Of a stretch of 64,000 nt of DNA, positions 1 through 8,196 are shown in pieces (positions within the stretch are counted from its first letter, which is position 1; every line of letters begins with the position of its first letter). The notes beneath the pieces were generated by a model. The model was not told where the DNA came from and searched no databases. It worked only from the letters and a program-made list of their open reading frames with translations. A program made the translations under genes and the position numbers. Origin of the DNA: Streptomyces sp. NBRC 110035 (GTDB lineage: Bacteria > Actinomycetota > Actinomycetes > Streptomycetales > Streptomycetaceae); the NCBI RefSeq assembly GCF_000829695.1, contig NZ_BBNN01000024.1, positions 124,001-188,000 of the forward strand, in the 5' to 3' direction.

Positions 1-618
1 CCCGGCCTGCCCGACATGGTGTTCGCCGCGAACGCGGCGGTCGTCGTCGGGGGCCGTGTCCTCGGCTCCCTGTTCCTGTCGCCCGAGCGGCGCCCCGAGT
101 CCGAGCCCTACGAGACCTGGTTCAAGGCGGAGGGCTTCGACGTCCACCGCCCCGAGTCGGTGTGCGAGGGCGAGGGCGACCTGGTTCCCGCCGGGCGCTG
201 GATCCTCGCCGGCACCGGTTTCCGCACCGCCCGCGAGGCACATCACGAGGCACAGGAGTTCTTCGGTGTGCCCGTGATCGGCCTGACGCTGGTGGATCCG
301 TGCTTCTACCACCTGGACACGGCGCTGTTCGCGCTGGACGAGGAGAACATCGCGTACTACCCGGAGGCGTTCTCGCCGGGGAGCCGTGAGGTACTGGCCC
401 GGCTGTATCCGGACGCGGTGACCGCGACCCGCGAGGACGCGATGGCCTTCGGCCTGAACTCCGTCTCCGACGGACGCCACGTGTTCGTCTCACCGGGGGC
501 GACGGCCCTCGCCGCGCGGCTCGCCGACCGCGGCTACGTTCCCGTTCCCGTCGACCTGTCCGAGTTCCACAAGGCAGGCGGCGGGATCAAGTGCTGCACT
601 CAGGAGATCCGCTCATGA
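1..618 (+). CDS. ddaH: Dimethylarginine dimethylaminohydrolase (dimethylargininase), 5'-truncated by the window edge
   Basis: The reading frame is open from base 1 (P-G-L-P-D before the first internal Met at 16), so the N-terminus lies outside the window. The visible ~205 residues fit the C-terminal two thirds of the amidinotransferase-fold DDAH family. They include a conserved D-P-C-F-Y-H-L-D segment with the catalytic-type His near 286-315 and a Gly-rich terminus, GGGIKCCTQ, that holds the nucleophilic Cys near 590-600. The family hydrolyses N-methylated arginines (or arginine) to citrulline plus amine. The stop overlaps the next gene's start by ATGA, so it is translationally coupled to ornithine aminotransferase, which suggests a shared arginine/ornithine catabolic unit. 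Arginine deiminase-like activity is the main alternative. Confidence 0.85.
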   Translation, partial: PGLPDMVFAANAAVVVGGRVLGSLFLSPERRPESEPYETWFKAEGFDVHRPESVCEGEGDLVPAGRWILAGTGFRTAREAHHEAQEFFGVPVIGLTLVDPCFYHLDTALFALDEENIAYYPEAFSPGSREVLARLYPDAVTATREDAMAFGLNSVSDGRHVFVSPGATALAARLADRGYVPVPVDLSEFHKAGGGIKCCTQEIRS

Positions 619-1841
619 CCTCTGCCGCCCGTACCCGTTCGTCCGCCGAGCTGATCGGCGCGGAGGAGCCGGTGCTCGCGCACAACTACCACCCGTTGCC
701 CGTGGTCGTCGCCCGCGCGCGGGGCGCCTGGGTGGAGGACGTGGAGGGCCGCCGCTACCTCGACATGCTGGCCGGCTACTCGGCGCTCAACTTCGGCCAC
801 CGGCATCCCGCACTGACCGAAGCGGCGCACCGCCAGCTGGACCGGCTCACGCTGACCTCGCGCGCCTTCCACAACGACCGGCTCGCCGAGTTCGCCGAGC
901 GGCTGGCCGCGCTGACCGGGCTGGACATGGTACTGCCCATGAACACCGGCGCGGAGGCGGTGGAGAGCGCGGTGAAGGTGGCCCGCAAGTGGGCCTACGA
1001 CGTGAAGGGCGTCCCGGCCGGCGAGGCGACGATCGTGGTCGCCTCGGACAACTTCCACGGCCGGACCACGACCATCGTCAGCTTCTCGACGGACGAGACC
1101 GCCCGCGCCGGCTTCGGGCCCTTCACCCCGGGTTTCCGGATCGTCCCGTACAACGACCTGGCGGCGCTGGAGGCGGCGGTCGACGAGACGACGGCCGCGG
1201 TGCTGATCGAGCCGATCCAGGGCGAGGCAGGGGTGAACATCCCCGACGACGGCTACCTGGCGGGCGTACGGGAGCTGACGCGCCGCGCGGGGTGCCTGTT
1301 CGTCGCGGACGAGATCCAGTCGGGACTCGGCCGTACGGGGCGCACGCTGGCCGTGGACCACGAGTCGGTCGTCCCGGACATGGTGCTGCTCGGCAAGGCG
1401 CTGGGCGGCGGCATCGTCCCGGTGTCGGCGGTGGTGGCCCGGCGCGAGGTGCTCGGGGTACTGCACCCCGGGGAGCACGGATCGACGTTCGGCGGCAATC
1501 CGCTGGCCGCGGCCGTCGGTACGGCGGTGGTGGAGCTGCTGGAGACGGGCGAGTTCCAGCGCCGGGCGGCGGAACTGGGCGTGGTGCTGCGCGACGGGCT
1601 GGAGTCGCTGGTCGGCCGGGGCGTCGTCGGTTTCCGCTCGCGCGGGCTGTGGGCGGGTGTCGACGTGGACCCGGCGCTCGGCACCGGCCGTGAGGTCAGT
1701 GAGCGGCTGATGCGGGAGGGAGTCCTGGTCAAGGACACCCACGGGTCCACCATCCGGCTGGCCCCGCCGCTCACCGTCCGGGGCGAGGAACTCCAGGATG
1801 CCCTGGGGACCCTGGGGAAGGTGCTGGGCCAGGGCGGCTGA
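615..1841 (+). CDS. rocD: Ornithine aminotransferase
   Basis: Class III PLP-dependent aminotransferase of 408 residues, the usual size for ornithine-oxo-acid transaminase, converting ornithine and 2-oxoglutarate to glutamate semialdehyde and glutamate. Visible motifs are the N-terminal N-Y-x-P-L-P segment, the MNTGAEAVE cofactor-binding loop, VADEIQSGLGRTG with the PLP-contacting Asp, and LLGKALGGG with the Schiff-base Lys. I chose ATG 615 over an in-frame start at 591 because AGGAG lies at 602-606 and the ATG overlaps the upstream TGA. Coupling to the dimethylargininase-like gene supports a role in arginine-derived nitrogen metabolism. Confidence 0.93.
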   Translation: MTSAARTRSSAELIGAEEPVLAHNYHPLPVVVARARGAWVEDVEGRRYLDMLAGYSALNFGHRHPALTEAAHRQLDRLTLTSRAFHNDRLAEFAERLAALTGLDMVLPMNTGAEAVESAVKVARKWAYDVKGVPAGEATIVVASDNFHGRTTTIVSFSTDETARAGFGPFTPGFRIVPYNDLAALEAAVDETTAAVLIEPIQGEAGVNIPDDGYLAGVRELTRRAGCLFVADEIQSGLGRTGRTLAVDHESVVPDMVLLGKALGGGIVPVSAVVARREVLGVLHPGEHGSTFGGNPLAAAVGTAVVELLETGEFQRRAAELGVVLRDGLESLVGRGVVGFRSRGLWAGVDVDPALGTGREVSERLMREGVLVKDTHGSTIRLAPPLTVRGEELQDALGTLGKVLGQGG

Positions 1842-1987
1842 CCCGGCCCCGGCCTGCCCCCGTCCGCGTCCGCCCGTCCGGCCGTTTTCACCGGTCCCCG
1901 CCTCGCCCGGGAAGCCCGCTGCCCGGTTCCCGGGTGAAGATGGGGACAAGAGGTGGTAGACCACTCTCAGCGACAGAGAGGTCGGCC

Positions 1988-4486
1988 GTGGGCGGACACG
2001 TGGGCGGACACGGGGAGCAGGACGTTGCCCGGCGACGATTCGACGTGGCCGACGCCGCTCCCCTGCTGCTCGATCCGCAGGGCGTGGTGACGAACTGGAC
2101 CGGCCCGGCCGAGCGGCTGCTGGGGTACACGGCGGCCGAGGCGGTGGGCGGGAAACTGTCCGATCTGCTGACCGCCGAGGACGCCGAGCGGGTGCCGGAA
2201 CTGGTCGGGCGCTGCCGGGCCGACGACGGGTGGGCCGGCCTGATGACGGCCCGGCACCGGGACGGACACGTGGTCCCCGTCATGGTCAGAGTGCTGCGGA
2301 CCGTGGAGCCGCGTGGCCGCTCGTCCCTGCTGGTGCTGCTGTCGGAGCTGGCCGGCTCCTCAGGCTGGGACATGAGCCGCACGATGCTGGAGCAGATGGT
2401 CTCCGGATCGGCGATCGGGCTCGCGATCGTGGACACGGACCTGCAGTACGTGTGGTCGAACACCGCGCTCGAGCAGTTCGGCGGCGGCCCCGCGCGGCGG
2501 CGGCTGGGTCTGCGGTTCGCCGATGTCCAGCCCGGACTGGACGCCGAGGCCGTCGAGGCGCGGATGCGCCACGTCCTGGAGACCGGCGAGTCGGTGGTCG
2601 GCTTCGAACACGTCGGCTGGGCCCGTTCGGCGCCGCTGCGGGAAACCGCGCACATGCTGTCGTTCACCCGGCTCGACGACGACCGGGGCAACCCGATGGG
2701 CGTCTACTACAGCGTCGTCGACATCACCGACCGGCACCGCGCGCGCCAGCGCCTCGCGCTGCTCGACCGGGCCGGCCGGCACATCGGCCGCACCCTGGAC
2801 ATCATGCACACCGCGCAGGAGCTGGCCGACGTCGCCGTCCCGGACCTCGCGGACTTCGTGACCGTGGACCTTCTGGAGACGGTGCTCCGGGGCGCCGAGC
2901 TCCCGCCGGGCCCGCTCGCGGAGACGGAGAGGGTGCCGCTGCTCGGCGCGGGCCACCGGTCCGTGTACGAGGATCTGCCGCGCACGGTCCGGGACATCGG
3001 CGCGCCGGTCTCCTATCTGCCCGGTTCACCGCCGGTCCGCTGCCTGACCACGGGCAGGACCTGGCGTCAGGAACAGCTCGATCCGCTCGCCCTGGAGTGG
3101 GCCGAGAGCAGGCCCGGCCTCCGGGAGGCCACGTTCCTGGAGCTGGGGCTGCAGAGTGTGATGATCGTGCCGATCCGCGCCCGGGGTGTCACCCTGGGCA
3201 TCACCGTGTTCTTCCGGCGCCGCCGGGACCCCTTCAGCGAGGACGACTCGAACCTCGCCGAGGACCTCGTCTCGCGCGCCGCGGTCTGTGTGGACAACGC
3301 CCGGCGCTACACCAGGGAGCGGAACGCGGCGCTCGTGCTGCAGCGCAGTCTGCTGCCCCACCGGCTCCCCGAGCAGGACGCCGTGGAGGTGGCCGCGTGC
3401 TACCGCCCGGCCGACGAGCTGACCGGTCTGGGCGGCGACTGGTACGACCTGATCCCGCTGTCCGGTGCCCGTGTCGCCCTCGTCGTCGGCGAGGTCCCCG
3501 GGCACGGTATCGACGCCGCCGCCGCGATGGGCCGGCTGCGGACCGCCGTACGGACCCTGGCCGCGCTGGACCTGCCTCCCGAGGAGGTGCTGGGGCATCT
3601 GGACGACCTGGTGTCTCAGTCGGCGGGCGAGGGGGAGACCGAGCCGGCGGCGGCCTACGGCCAGTCCGTGGGATCCGGTTGCCTGTACATCGTCTACGAC
3701 CCGGTCGAGGGGCGGTGCGCGATGGCCGCCGCAGGCCATCCCGCGCCCGTCCTGGTGGCGCCCGACGGCTCGGTCGGCTTCGTCGAACTGCCGGCGGGGC
3801 CTGCGCTCGGCGTGGGCGGTCCACCGTTCGAAGCGGTGGAGCTGCCCCTGGCCGAGGGCAGCACGGTCGTCCTGCACACCGACGGTCTGCTGGCCGGTGT
3901 CCCCGGCGGAAACGACGCGGCCGGGAACGGAACCGGGGACGCGGACCCCGGCCGGGAGCGGCTGCGGCAGGCGCTGCGAGCGGCTCCGGACTCCCTGGAG
4001 CAGCGGTGCCGGGCGGTGGTGGACGCTTTGGTACCGGCCCGCCCGTACGACGACGTGGCCATGCTGCTGGCCCGTACCCGGCTCCTGGACGCCGGCCAGG
4101 TGGCGGTCTGGGACCTGCCGGCGGATCCGGCCGTGGTGGCCGAGGCCCGCAGGACGGCCACCCGGCAGCTGGGCCACTGGGACCTGGACGAGCTGGTCTT
4201 CACCACGGAGCTGGTCGTCAGCGAACTGGTCACCAACGCCATCCGGCACGCCGCCGGCCCCGTCCGGCTGCGGCTGATCCGGGAGCGTGCGCTGGTCTGC
4301 GAGGTGTTCGACGGCGGGGCGACCACACCCCATCTGCGTCATCCCCGCGCCATGGACGAGGGCGGGCGCGGGCTGCTGCTGGTCTCCCAGCTCGCCCAGC
4401 GGTGGGGCACCCGTTTCGTTCCCGACGGGAAGGTCATCTGGGCCGAGATGTCGCTGACCGGCCCGGACGACCTTCCCGTCGGCTGA
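1988..4486 (+). CDS. SpoIIE-family PP2C phosphatase with PAS, GAF and HATPase domains
   Basis: About 832 residues. Domain order: PAS (~20-100; L-L-D-P-Q-G-V-V-T-N-W), second PAS (~115-235), GAF (~260-440), SpoIIE-type PP2C (~460-670; GGDWYDL and LHTDGLL metal-site motifs) and a C-terminal GHKL ATPase domain (~690-820; ELVTNAIRHA N-box, GGRGLLL G-box). Such proteins dephosphorylate anti-anti-sigma factors and can phosphorylate them through the HATPase domain, in sigma-B-like signalling. No membrane segment is seen, so it is probably cytosolic with PAS/GAF ligand sensing. GTG 1988 follows GAGAGG by about 8 nt; an in-frame ATG at 1934 has no good ribosome site. A decayed relative lies immediately downstream. 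Confidence 0.88.
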   Translation: MGGHVGGHGEQDVARRRFDVADAAPLLLDPQGVVTNWTGPAERLLGYTAAEAVGGKLSDLLTAEDAERVPELVGRCRADDGWAGLMTARHRDGHVVPVMVRVLRTVEPRGRSSLLVLLSELAGSSGWDMSRTMLEQMVSGSAIGLAIVDTDLQYVWSNTALEQFGGGPARRRLGLRFADVQPGLDAEAVEARMRHVLETGESVVGFEHVGWARSAPLRETAHMLSFTRLDDDRGNPMGVYYSVVDITDRHRARQRLALLDRAGRHIGRTLDIMHTAQELADVAVPDLADFVTVDLLETVLRGAELPPGPLAETERVPLLGAGHRSVYEDLPRTVRDIGAPVSYLPGSPPVRCLTTGRTWRQEQLDPLALEWAESRPGLREATFLELGLQSVMIVPIRARGVTLGITVFFRRRRDPFSEDDSNLAEDLVSRAAVCVDNARRYTRERNAALVLQRSLLPHRLPEQDAVEVAACYRPADELTGLGGDWYDLIPLSGARVALVVGEVPGHGIDAAAAMGRLRTAVRTLAALDLPPEEVLGHLDDLVSQSAGEGETEPAAAYGQSVGSGCLYIVYDPVEGRCAMAAAGHPAPVLVAPDGSVGFVELPAGPALGVGGPPFEAVELPLAEGSTVVLHTDGLLAGVPGGNDAAGNGTGDADPGRERLRQALRAAPDSLEQRCRAVVDALVPARPYDDVAMLLARTRLLDAGQVAVWDLPADPAVVAEARRTATRQLGHWDLDELVFTTELVVSELVTNAIRHAAGPVRLRLIRERALVCEVFDGGATTPHLRHPRAMDEGGRGLLLVSQLAQRWGTRFVPDGKVIWAEMSLTGPDDLPVG

Positions 4487-4535
4487 CGCCGCCGGCATCG
4501 CACGTCTCCCGAGCCGCCGCCCCACCCTGCCCGCA

Positions 4536-5045
4536 ATGGTGGCGGTCCTCGCCCCGGATCCCGTGTACGCGGACGTCGGCGCGGCCTTCCCGGAAGGGAC
4601 CGGAAGGTCCCGTGAGGAACTGCTGGGCCGCTACGCGCACGTGGTCGACGGCGTCGAGTCCGCGGCGGGGTCACCGCCTTCGTCGGCCTCGGCCGGCACA
4701 CCGTCGCGTACGGCGGCGCCGGCCGTCTCCCTCCTTGCCGGTCCGCCGCGAGGGGCGGGGGGAGTTCCTCGACCGGGGCACCGGTCACCCGCTCGACGCG
4801 CTCCCCGAACCGGCGCCGAGGCCCGAGGCGACGACCACACTCACGCCGGGGCGGCCCTTGTGCTCTGCACCGGCGGTTTGGCCGAACGGCGCCGGGAGGA
4901 CATCGACACCGGCCTGTTCCGCCTCTGCGGGTCGCTGCGCCGCCACCGGACGCGGGATCCGAAGTCGCCGGCGGACGCCGTGCCGCTGGAGCCGTCGCCC
5001 GGCGGCGCCACCGACGACAGCGCGCTGATCGTCGTCCGGCTGTGA
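4536..5045 (+). pseudogene. Degenerate PAS-SpoIIE phosphatase, internally deleted
   Basis: The start of this 169-residue frame reads as a PAS N-terminus (LAPDPVYADVGAAF, then GRSREELLGR). Its end reads as the last part of a SpoIIE phosphatase (LVLCTGGLAERR-EDIDTGLFRL, then DDSALIVVRL). In intact proteins several hundred residues of PAS, GAF and PP2C core separate these parts; here about 60 low-complexity Arg/Pro/Ala residues join them, as expected for out-of-frame debris. I read it as a decayed gene, possibly from duplication of a phosphatase like the one just upstream. It could still be translated as a short ORF, but catalytic Asp residues of the PP2C core are missing. Confidence 0.6.
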
Positions 5046-5049
5046 CGGT

Positions 5050-5508
5050 TCAGCCGGTGGTGGGCCGTGTGCCGTCGAGCAGGGTCAGCCGGTCCACGTT
5101 GTGCCGGTCCTCCTCGTCCCGGCCGGACACCGGGGCGAACCAGGCGTCGAGGATCTCCCTCAGCTGCGGCTCGGACGTGAGCCGCAGCCCGAGCGCCAGC
5201 ACGTTGGCGTCGTTCCAGCGGCGTGCGCCGTCCGCGGTGTAGGCGTCCGTGCACAGGGCCGCCCGTACGCCCGGAACCTTGTTGGCCGCGATCGAGGCTC
5301 CCGTGCCGGTCCAGCAGCACACCACCGCCTGGTCCGCGGTCCCGTCGGCGACGTCGCGGGCGGCAGCCTCGGAGCAGAACGCCCACCGTGCGTCGCTCCC
5401 GGGACTCAGGGCACCGTGCACGCTCACCTCGTGGCCGCGCTCGCGCAGTTCGGCGAGCAGGGCGCGGGCCACGGGTTCGTCCATGTCGGAGGAGACGGAG
5501 ATCCGCAT
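5050..5508 (-). CDS. RpiB/LacA/LacB-family sugar-phosphate isomerase-like protein
   Basis: A 152-residue protein of ribose-5-phosphate isomerase B size. It begins MRISVSSDMDEP and keeps the family's CWTGTGASIAANK-type segment (usual C-G-T-G-x-G; here C-W-T-G-T-G) and the R-W-N-D-A-N-V-L-A-L-G-L-R signature. The family interconverts aldose and ketose phosphates; the substrate cannot be named. ATG 5508 was chosen because the 21 residues upstream of it, in a longer possible frame, come from a repetitive palindromic element and are not family-like. It converges on the decayed phosphatase gene with a gap of only 4 nt. Confidence 0.82.
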   Translation of the reverse strand: MRISVSSDMDEPVARALLAELRERGHEVSVHGALSPGSDARWAFCSEAAARDVADGTADQAVVCCWTGTGASIAANKVPGVRAALCTDAYTADGARRWNDANVLALGLRLTSEPQLREILDAWFAPVSGRDEEDRHNVDRLTLLDGTRPTTG

Positions 5509-5520
5509 GGTCCGGAGCCT

Positions 5521-5564
5521 ATGGGGTCTCCCCTGCTCGAGTGAAGCCGAGAGCTCGGGGAAGG
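5521..5564. repeat. Short imperfect palindromic intergenic repeat, copy A
   Basis: The segment runs ATGGGG-TCTCCCCTGCTCGA, eight variable bases, then GAGAGCTCGGGG. It sits between the divergent rpiB-like and plsC-like genes. The reverse complement of 40295-40342 matches it almost base for base outside the central eight bases, so it is a dispersed repeat. It can fold imperfectly. Function unknown. Confidence 0.7.
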
Positions 5565-5809
5565 AGCTCACTCAGGGGTACTCGGCCCGTGGAGCGGGCC
5601 GGGGGAAACCGCGGCGGCACGCGTCCTCACCGGTTCGTGCGCCGAAGGGTGTTCAGCCGTACCGCGGGCTCGGTCCGGCCTGCCCCGGGCCTGTCGCACA
5701 TGGTGCCGGACAGGCCCGCCCCGACCTACACTGACAACCCCACGACGTGCCGGTTGACCTGCTGCAACACGCCGCTGGGCCCGTCCGACGGAGTCGAGGA
5801 GCGCGCCCC

Positions 5810-6535
5810 TTGTTCTACTACCTGCTGAAATATGTACTGCTGGGCCCGCTGCTGAGACTGGTCTTCCGGCCTCGAATAGAGGGCCTGGAGCATGTGCCGT
5901 CGTCCGGTGCCGGCATCGTCGCCGGCAACCATCTGTCGTTCTCGGACCACTTCCTGATGCCCGCGATCCTCAAACGGCGTATCACCTTCCTCGCCAAGGC
6001 CGAGTACTTCACCGGCCCGGGCATCAAGGGCCGGCTGACGGCGTTCTTCTTCCACAGCGCGGGCCAGATCCCGGTCGACCGCTCCGGCAAGGAGGCAGGG
6101 CAGGCCGCGATCCGGGAGGGCCTCGGAGTCCTGGGCAAGGGGGAGTTGCTCGGCATCTATCCGGAGGGCACGCGATCGCACGACGGGCGCCTGTACAAGG
6201 GCAAGGTCGGGGTCGCGAAGATGGCCCTCACGGCCGGTGTCCCGGTGGTTCCCTGCGCGATGATCGGCACCTTCGAGGCCCAGCCGCCCGGCAAGGTCGT
6301 CCCCCGCGTCCATCCCGTGGTGATCCGCTTCGGCGAGCCCCTCGACTTCTCCCGCTACGAAGGCATGGAGGAGGAACGGGCGGTCCTGCGTGCGATCACC
6401 GACGAGATCATGTACGCCATTCTGAAGCTGTCCGGGCAGGAATACGTCGACCAGTACGCGGCCGTCGCCAAGGCGGAGGAGACCGAGCGCAAGGCGCAGG
6501 AGAAGCGCCGGCTCCCGCGGCTGCCCCGGAGCTGA
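5810..6535 (+). CDS. PlsC-family 1-acyl-glycerol-3-phosphate acyltransferase
   Basis: A 241-residue lysophosphatidic acid acyltransferase-like protein. Motif I is N-H-L-S-F-S-D-H (H-x4-D), followed by a substrate-binding region (GRLTAFFF, I-P-V-D-R) and motif III, YPEGTRSHDG. A hydrophobic N-terminal stretch (YYLLKYVLLGPLLRLVF) should place it on the membrane. The role is transfer of acyl-ACP/CoA to lysophosphatidate in phospholipid synthesis. TTG 5810 was chosen because GAGGAG ends 8 nt upstream; earlier in-frame codons from 5747 encode unrelated sequence. A strong hairpin follows the stop within 6 nt. Confidence 0.85.
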   Translation: MFYYLLKYVLLGPLLRLVFRPRIEGLEHVPSSGAGIVAGNHLSFSDHFLMPAILKRRITFLAKAEYFTGPGIKGRLTAFFFHSAGQIPVDRSGKEAGQAAIREGLGVLGKGELLGIYPEGTRSHDGRLYKGKVGVAKMALTAGVPVVPCAMIGTFEAQPPGKVVPRVHPVVIRFGEPLDFSRYEGMEEERAVLRAITDEIMYAILKLSGQEYVDQYAAVAKAEETERKAQEKRRLPRLPRS

Positions 6536-6540
6536 ACCGC

Positions 6541-6604
6541 CCGGTGGACGAGCGGTGAGGGGCGGCCGGACGACTCCGGCCGCCCCTCACCGCTCGTCCA
6601 CCGG
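6541..6604. terminator. Very strong hairpin terminator (30-bp perfect arms)
   Basis: Bases 6541-6570 and 6575-6604 are perfect reverse complements separated by the tetraloop CGAC. It lies 5 nt after the acyltransferase stop and just beyond the end of the converging antitoxin-like frame, so it can terminate from both sides. There is no U-tract, which is common in Streptomyces. Confidence 0.85.
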
Positions 6605-6624
6605 ACTCCGGCTCTCAGGACCTC

Positions 6625-6885
6625 CTACGACGCGGCTGTTCCGCGGTGTTCCGCGGCGATGCCGAAGCGCTGCTGTTCGCGGGGAGCGGACGCGGCCGTC
6701 CCGTGGACACCGGCCACCGTGCCGACCACCTGCTCGTCGACGGGCTCCCGGCCCTCGTCGAGTTCCCGGAGCCGGTCGAGTCGTCGCAGGTCGTCGGCGG
6801 ACACGAGGGCGACGAGAGGCTTTCCGTGCCGGGTCGCGACGACGCGCTCACCTCCGTACACCGGCGCGGCGGGACCGAACTGCAC
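6625..6885 (-). pseudogene. Phd/YefM-type antitoxin fragment, apparently N-terminally truncated
   Basis: The frame contains G-G-E-R-V-V-A-T-R-H-G-K-P-L-V-A-L-V-S-A-D-D-L, the hallmark of Phd/YefM antitoxins, but it starts at GTG in the middle of the usual DNA-binding domain. Upstream codons in this frame (G-G-G-P-G-P-G...) do not resemble the expected first 20-30 residues. The acidic C-terminal region (DRLRELDEGREP) is kept. No toxin gene is adjacent. It is probably a decaying orphan antitoxin; a frameshifted but complete N-terminus is the alternative. Confidence 0.5.
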
Positions 6886-7302
6886 GCCGCCACCCGGCCC
6901 GGGCCCTGCGGGTACTGGACGGCGGCCGGCGCACGGCCCGGGTCACGCTGCCGCCGGGCTCCGGCAGTTGACGCCCGTACCGGTCCCACCGCGGTCGGCG
7001 TCGGCAACACGTCCGCACCCGAGGCGAAACGGACCAAAAGGGGTACCACCAACCGGCGTAGGCGAACCACTTCTTTTCGGACCGCCACGGTTGCGCACCA
7101 CGCGTGGCCACGCACCGGAACAGGCCACTGCGATGCTGGTCCGGGACTCCTCGGCACTCCGGACCTCGGCCCGGACGCGAGGCTGTCCACCCGAACGGAT
7201 GAGTGGTGAGTAACAACACAAATACCCGGTTCAGTTGGGATTTCGGACCGGCGGTTGCCAAGATCGCTCACTGACGACAAGGCCCCGCCACCGCGGCGGG
7301 GC
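6886..7302. other. Intergenic region with promoter of the NlpC/P60 gene and a GC-rich hairpin
   Basis: No gene is supported here. The stretch near 7207-7240 (TGAGTAACAACACAAATACCC) is the most AT-rich part and is the best place for the promoter of the riboswitch-led transcript. Bases 7282-7289 and 7295-7302 form a perfect 8-bp stem (GCCCCGCC/GGCGGGGC) directly before the riboswitch. Confidence 0.4.
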
Positions 7303-7516
7303 GATCCGGGCGGACGCCGAGTCCTGCCGCCGCCCGGATGACCGGTCGACAGGAGTGGATCGGCAGGAGTGGAGGACCCAGGCACGACGGGTCGCCGGAA
7401 CGGGAGTTCGACTCCCGAGCCGAGCAGCCCTTGGGGTGAAGCCGCACTCGTGCGGCCGGGCAACTTCGCCAGCCCGAATCCGACAGGTCATCCTTCACAG
7501 GCGGCTGACGAAGGGT
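7303..7516 (+). promoter_or_regulatory. Cyclic di-AMP (ydaO/yuaA-type) riboswitch
   Basis: The leader shows the conserved blocks of this class in order: GCCGAGTCCTGCC, CGACAGGAGTGG, GGGGTGAAGCCGC with its CGGCCGGGCAACTTC partner, CCAGCCCGAATCCGACAG, and finally GTCATCCTTCACAGGCGGC-GACGAAGG next to the start codon. In Streptomyces this class is known upstream of cell-wall hydrolase genes such as rpfA and NlpC/P60 genes, where c-di-AMP turns expression off. Here it precedes an NlpC/P60 gene by about 6 nt. Boundaries are approximate. Confidence 0.85.
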
Positions 7517-7521
7517 TGCGC

Positions 7522-7995
7522 ATGACCGCGCTCAATCGTGTCCCGTCTCTCATGGCCAGGGCCGGTACGGCCTCGGCCCTCACCCTCGCCGCCGTGGGCG
7601 GCTCGATCGTCCTCCCGGGCACCGCCCCGGAGGCCTCGGCCTCGACCACGGCCACCAAAGCCCTCCAGGTCGCGGCGTCCAAGAAGGGCGCGCCCTACCG
7701 CTGGGGCGCCACCGGGCCGAGCCGCTTCGACTGCTCCGGACTGACCCTCTACTCGTTCAAGAAGGCAGGCAAGGCACTGCCCCGTACTGCGGCCCAGCAG
7801 TACAACAAGACCCGCCACGTCTCCGCCTCGAACCGCAAGGCGGGGGACCTGGTCTTCTTCCATTCGGGCCGGAACGTCTACCACGTGGGCATCTACGCGG
7901 GCCAGGGCAAGCTCTGGCACGCCCCGAAGACCGGGGATGTGGTGCGCCTGCAGAAGATCTGGACCAACAGCGTCTGGTACGGCCGGGTGAAGTGA
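7522..7995 (+). CDS. Secreted NlpC/P60 peptidoglycan endopeptidase
   Basis: A 157-residue protein with a signal peptide (~1-40, MARAGTASALTLAAVGGSIV core, A-S-A cleavage site) and a single NlpC/P60 domain. The catalytic Cys is in F-D-C-S-G-L-T, His in Y-H-V-G-I-Y and the third polar residue in L-W-H-A-P. The family cuts D-glutamyl-meso-DAP or related peptide bonds in the wall. No LysM or coiled-coil domain is present, so it is a minimal secreted hydrolase. ATG 7522 follows GAAGGG inside the 3' strand of the riboswitch, so the RNA fold could hide the ribosome site as well as control elongation. Confidence 0.9.
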   Translation: MTALNRVPSLMARAGTASALTLAAVGGSIVLPGTAPEASASTTATKALQVAASKKGAPYRWGATGPSRFDCSGLTLYSFKKAGKALPRTAAQQYNKTRHVSASNRKAGDLVFFHSGRNVYHVGIYAGQGKLWHAPKTGDVVRLQKIWTNSVWYGRVK

Positions 7996-8196
7996 TCCGC
8001 GAGGGCGGCGGTACCCCCCTGCCGCCGCCCCGCCGGACACGCCGAACGGCACCCGGACAACACACCGGCGTGGCGGCTCGAGGATCTGCACATCGCCCGA
8101 ACGGATGAGCAGGCCCGCTTCCCGGTCCCCTCTTGGCCCTCCTTCCGGTCCCTCTCTGCTCGCTCCTCCACCTCGCCCGCGTTCCTGCCGTGGCCC

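Noticed and set aside
3026..4525. Long minus-strand open frame opposite the SpoIIE phosphatase gene (and similar long frames opposite bioB, sbcC, purB and the NRPS)
   Set aside because: High GC leaves few stops in antisense frames. These frames have no recognisable domains, are rich in Arg/Pro/Gly, and lie over well-supported genes.
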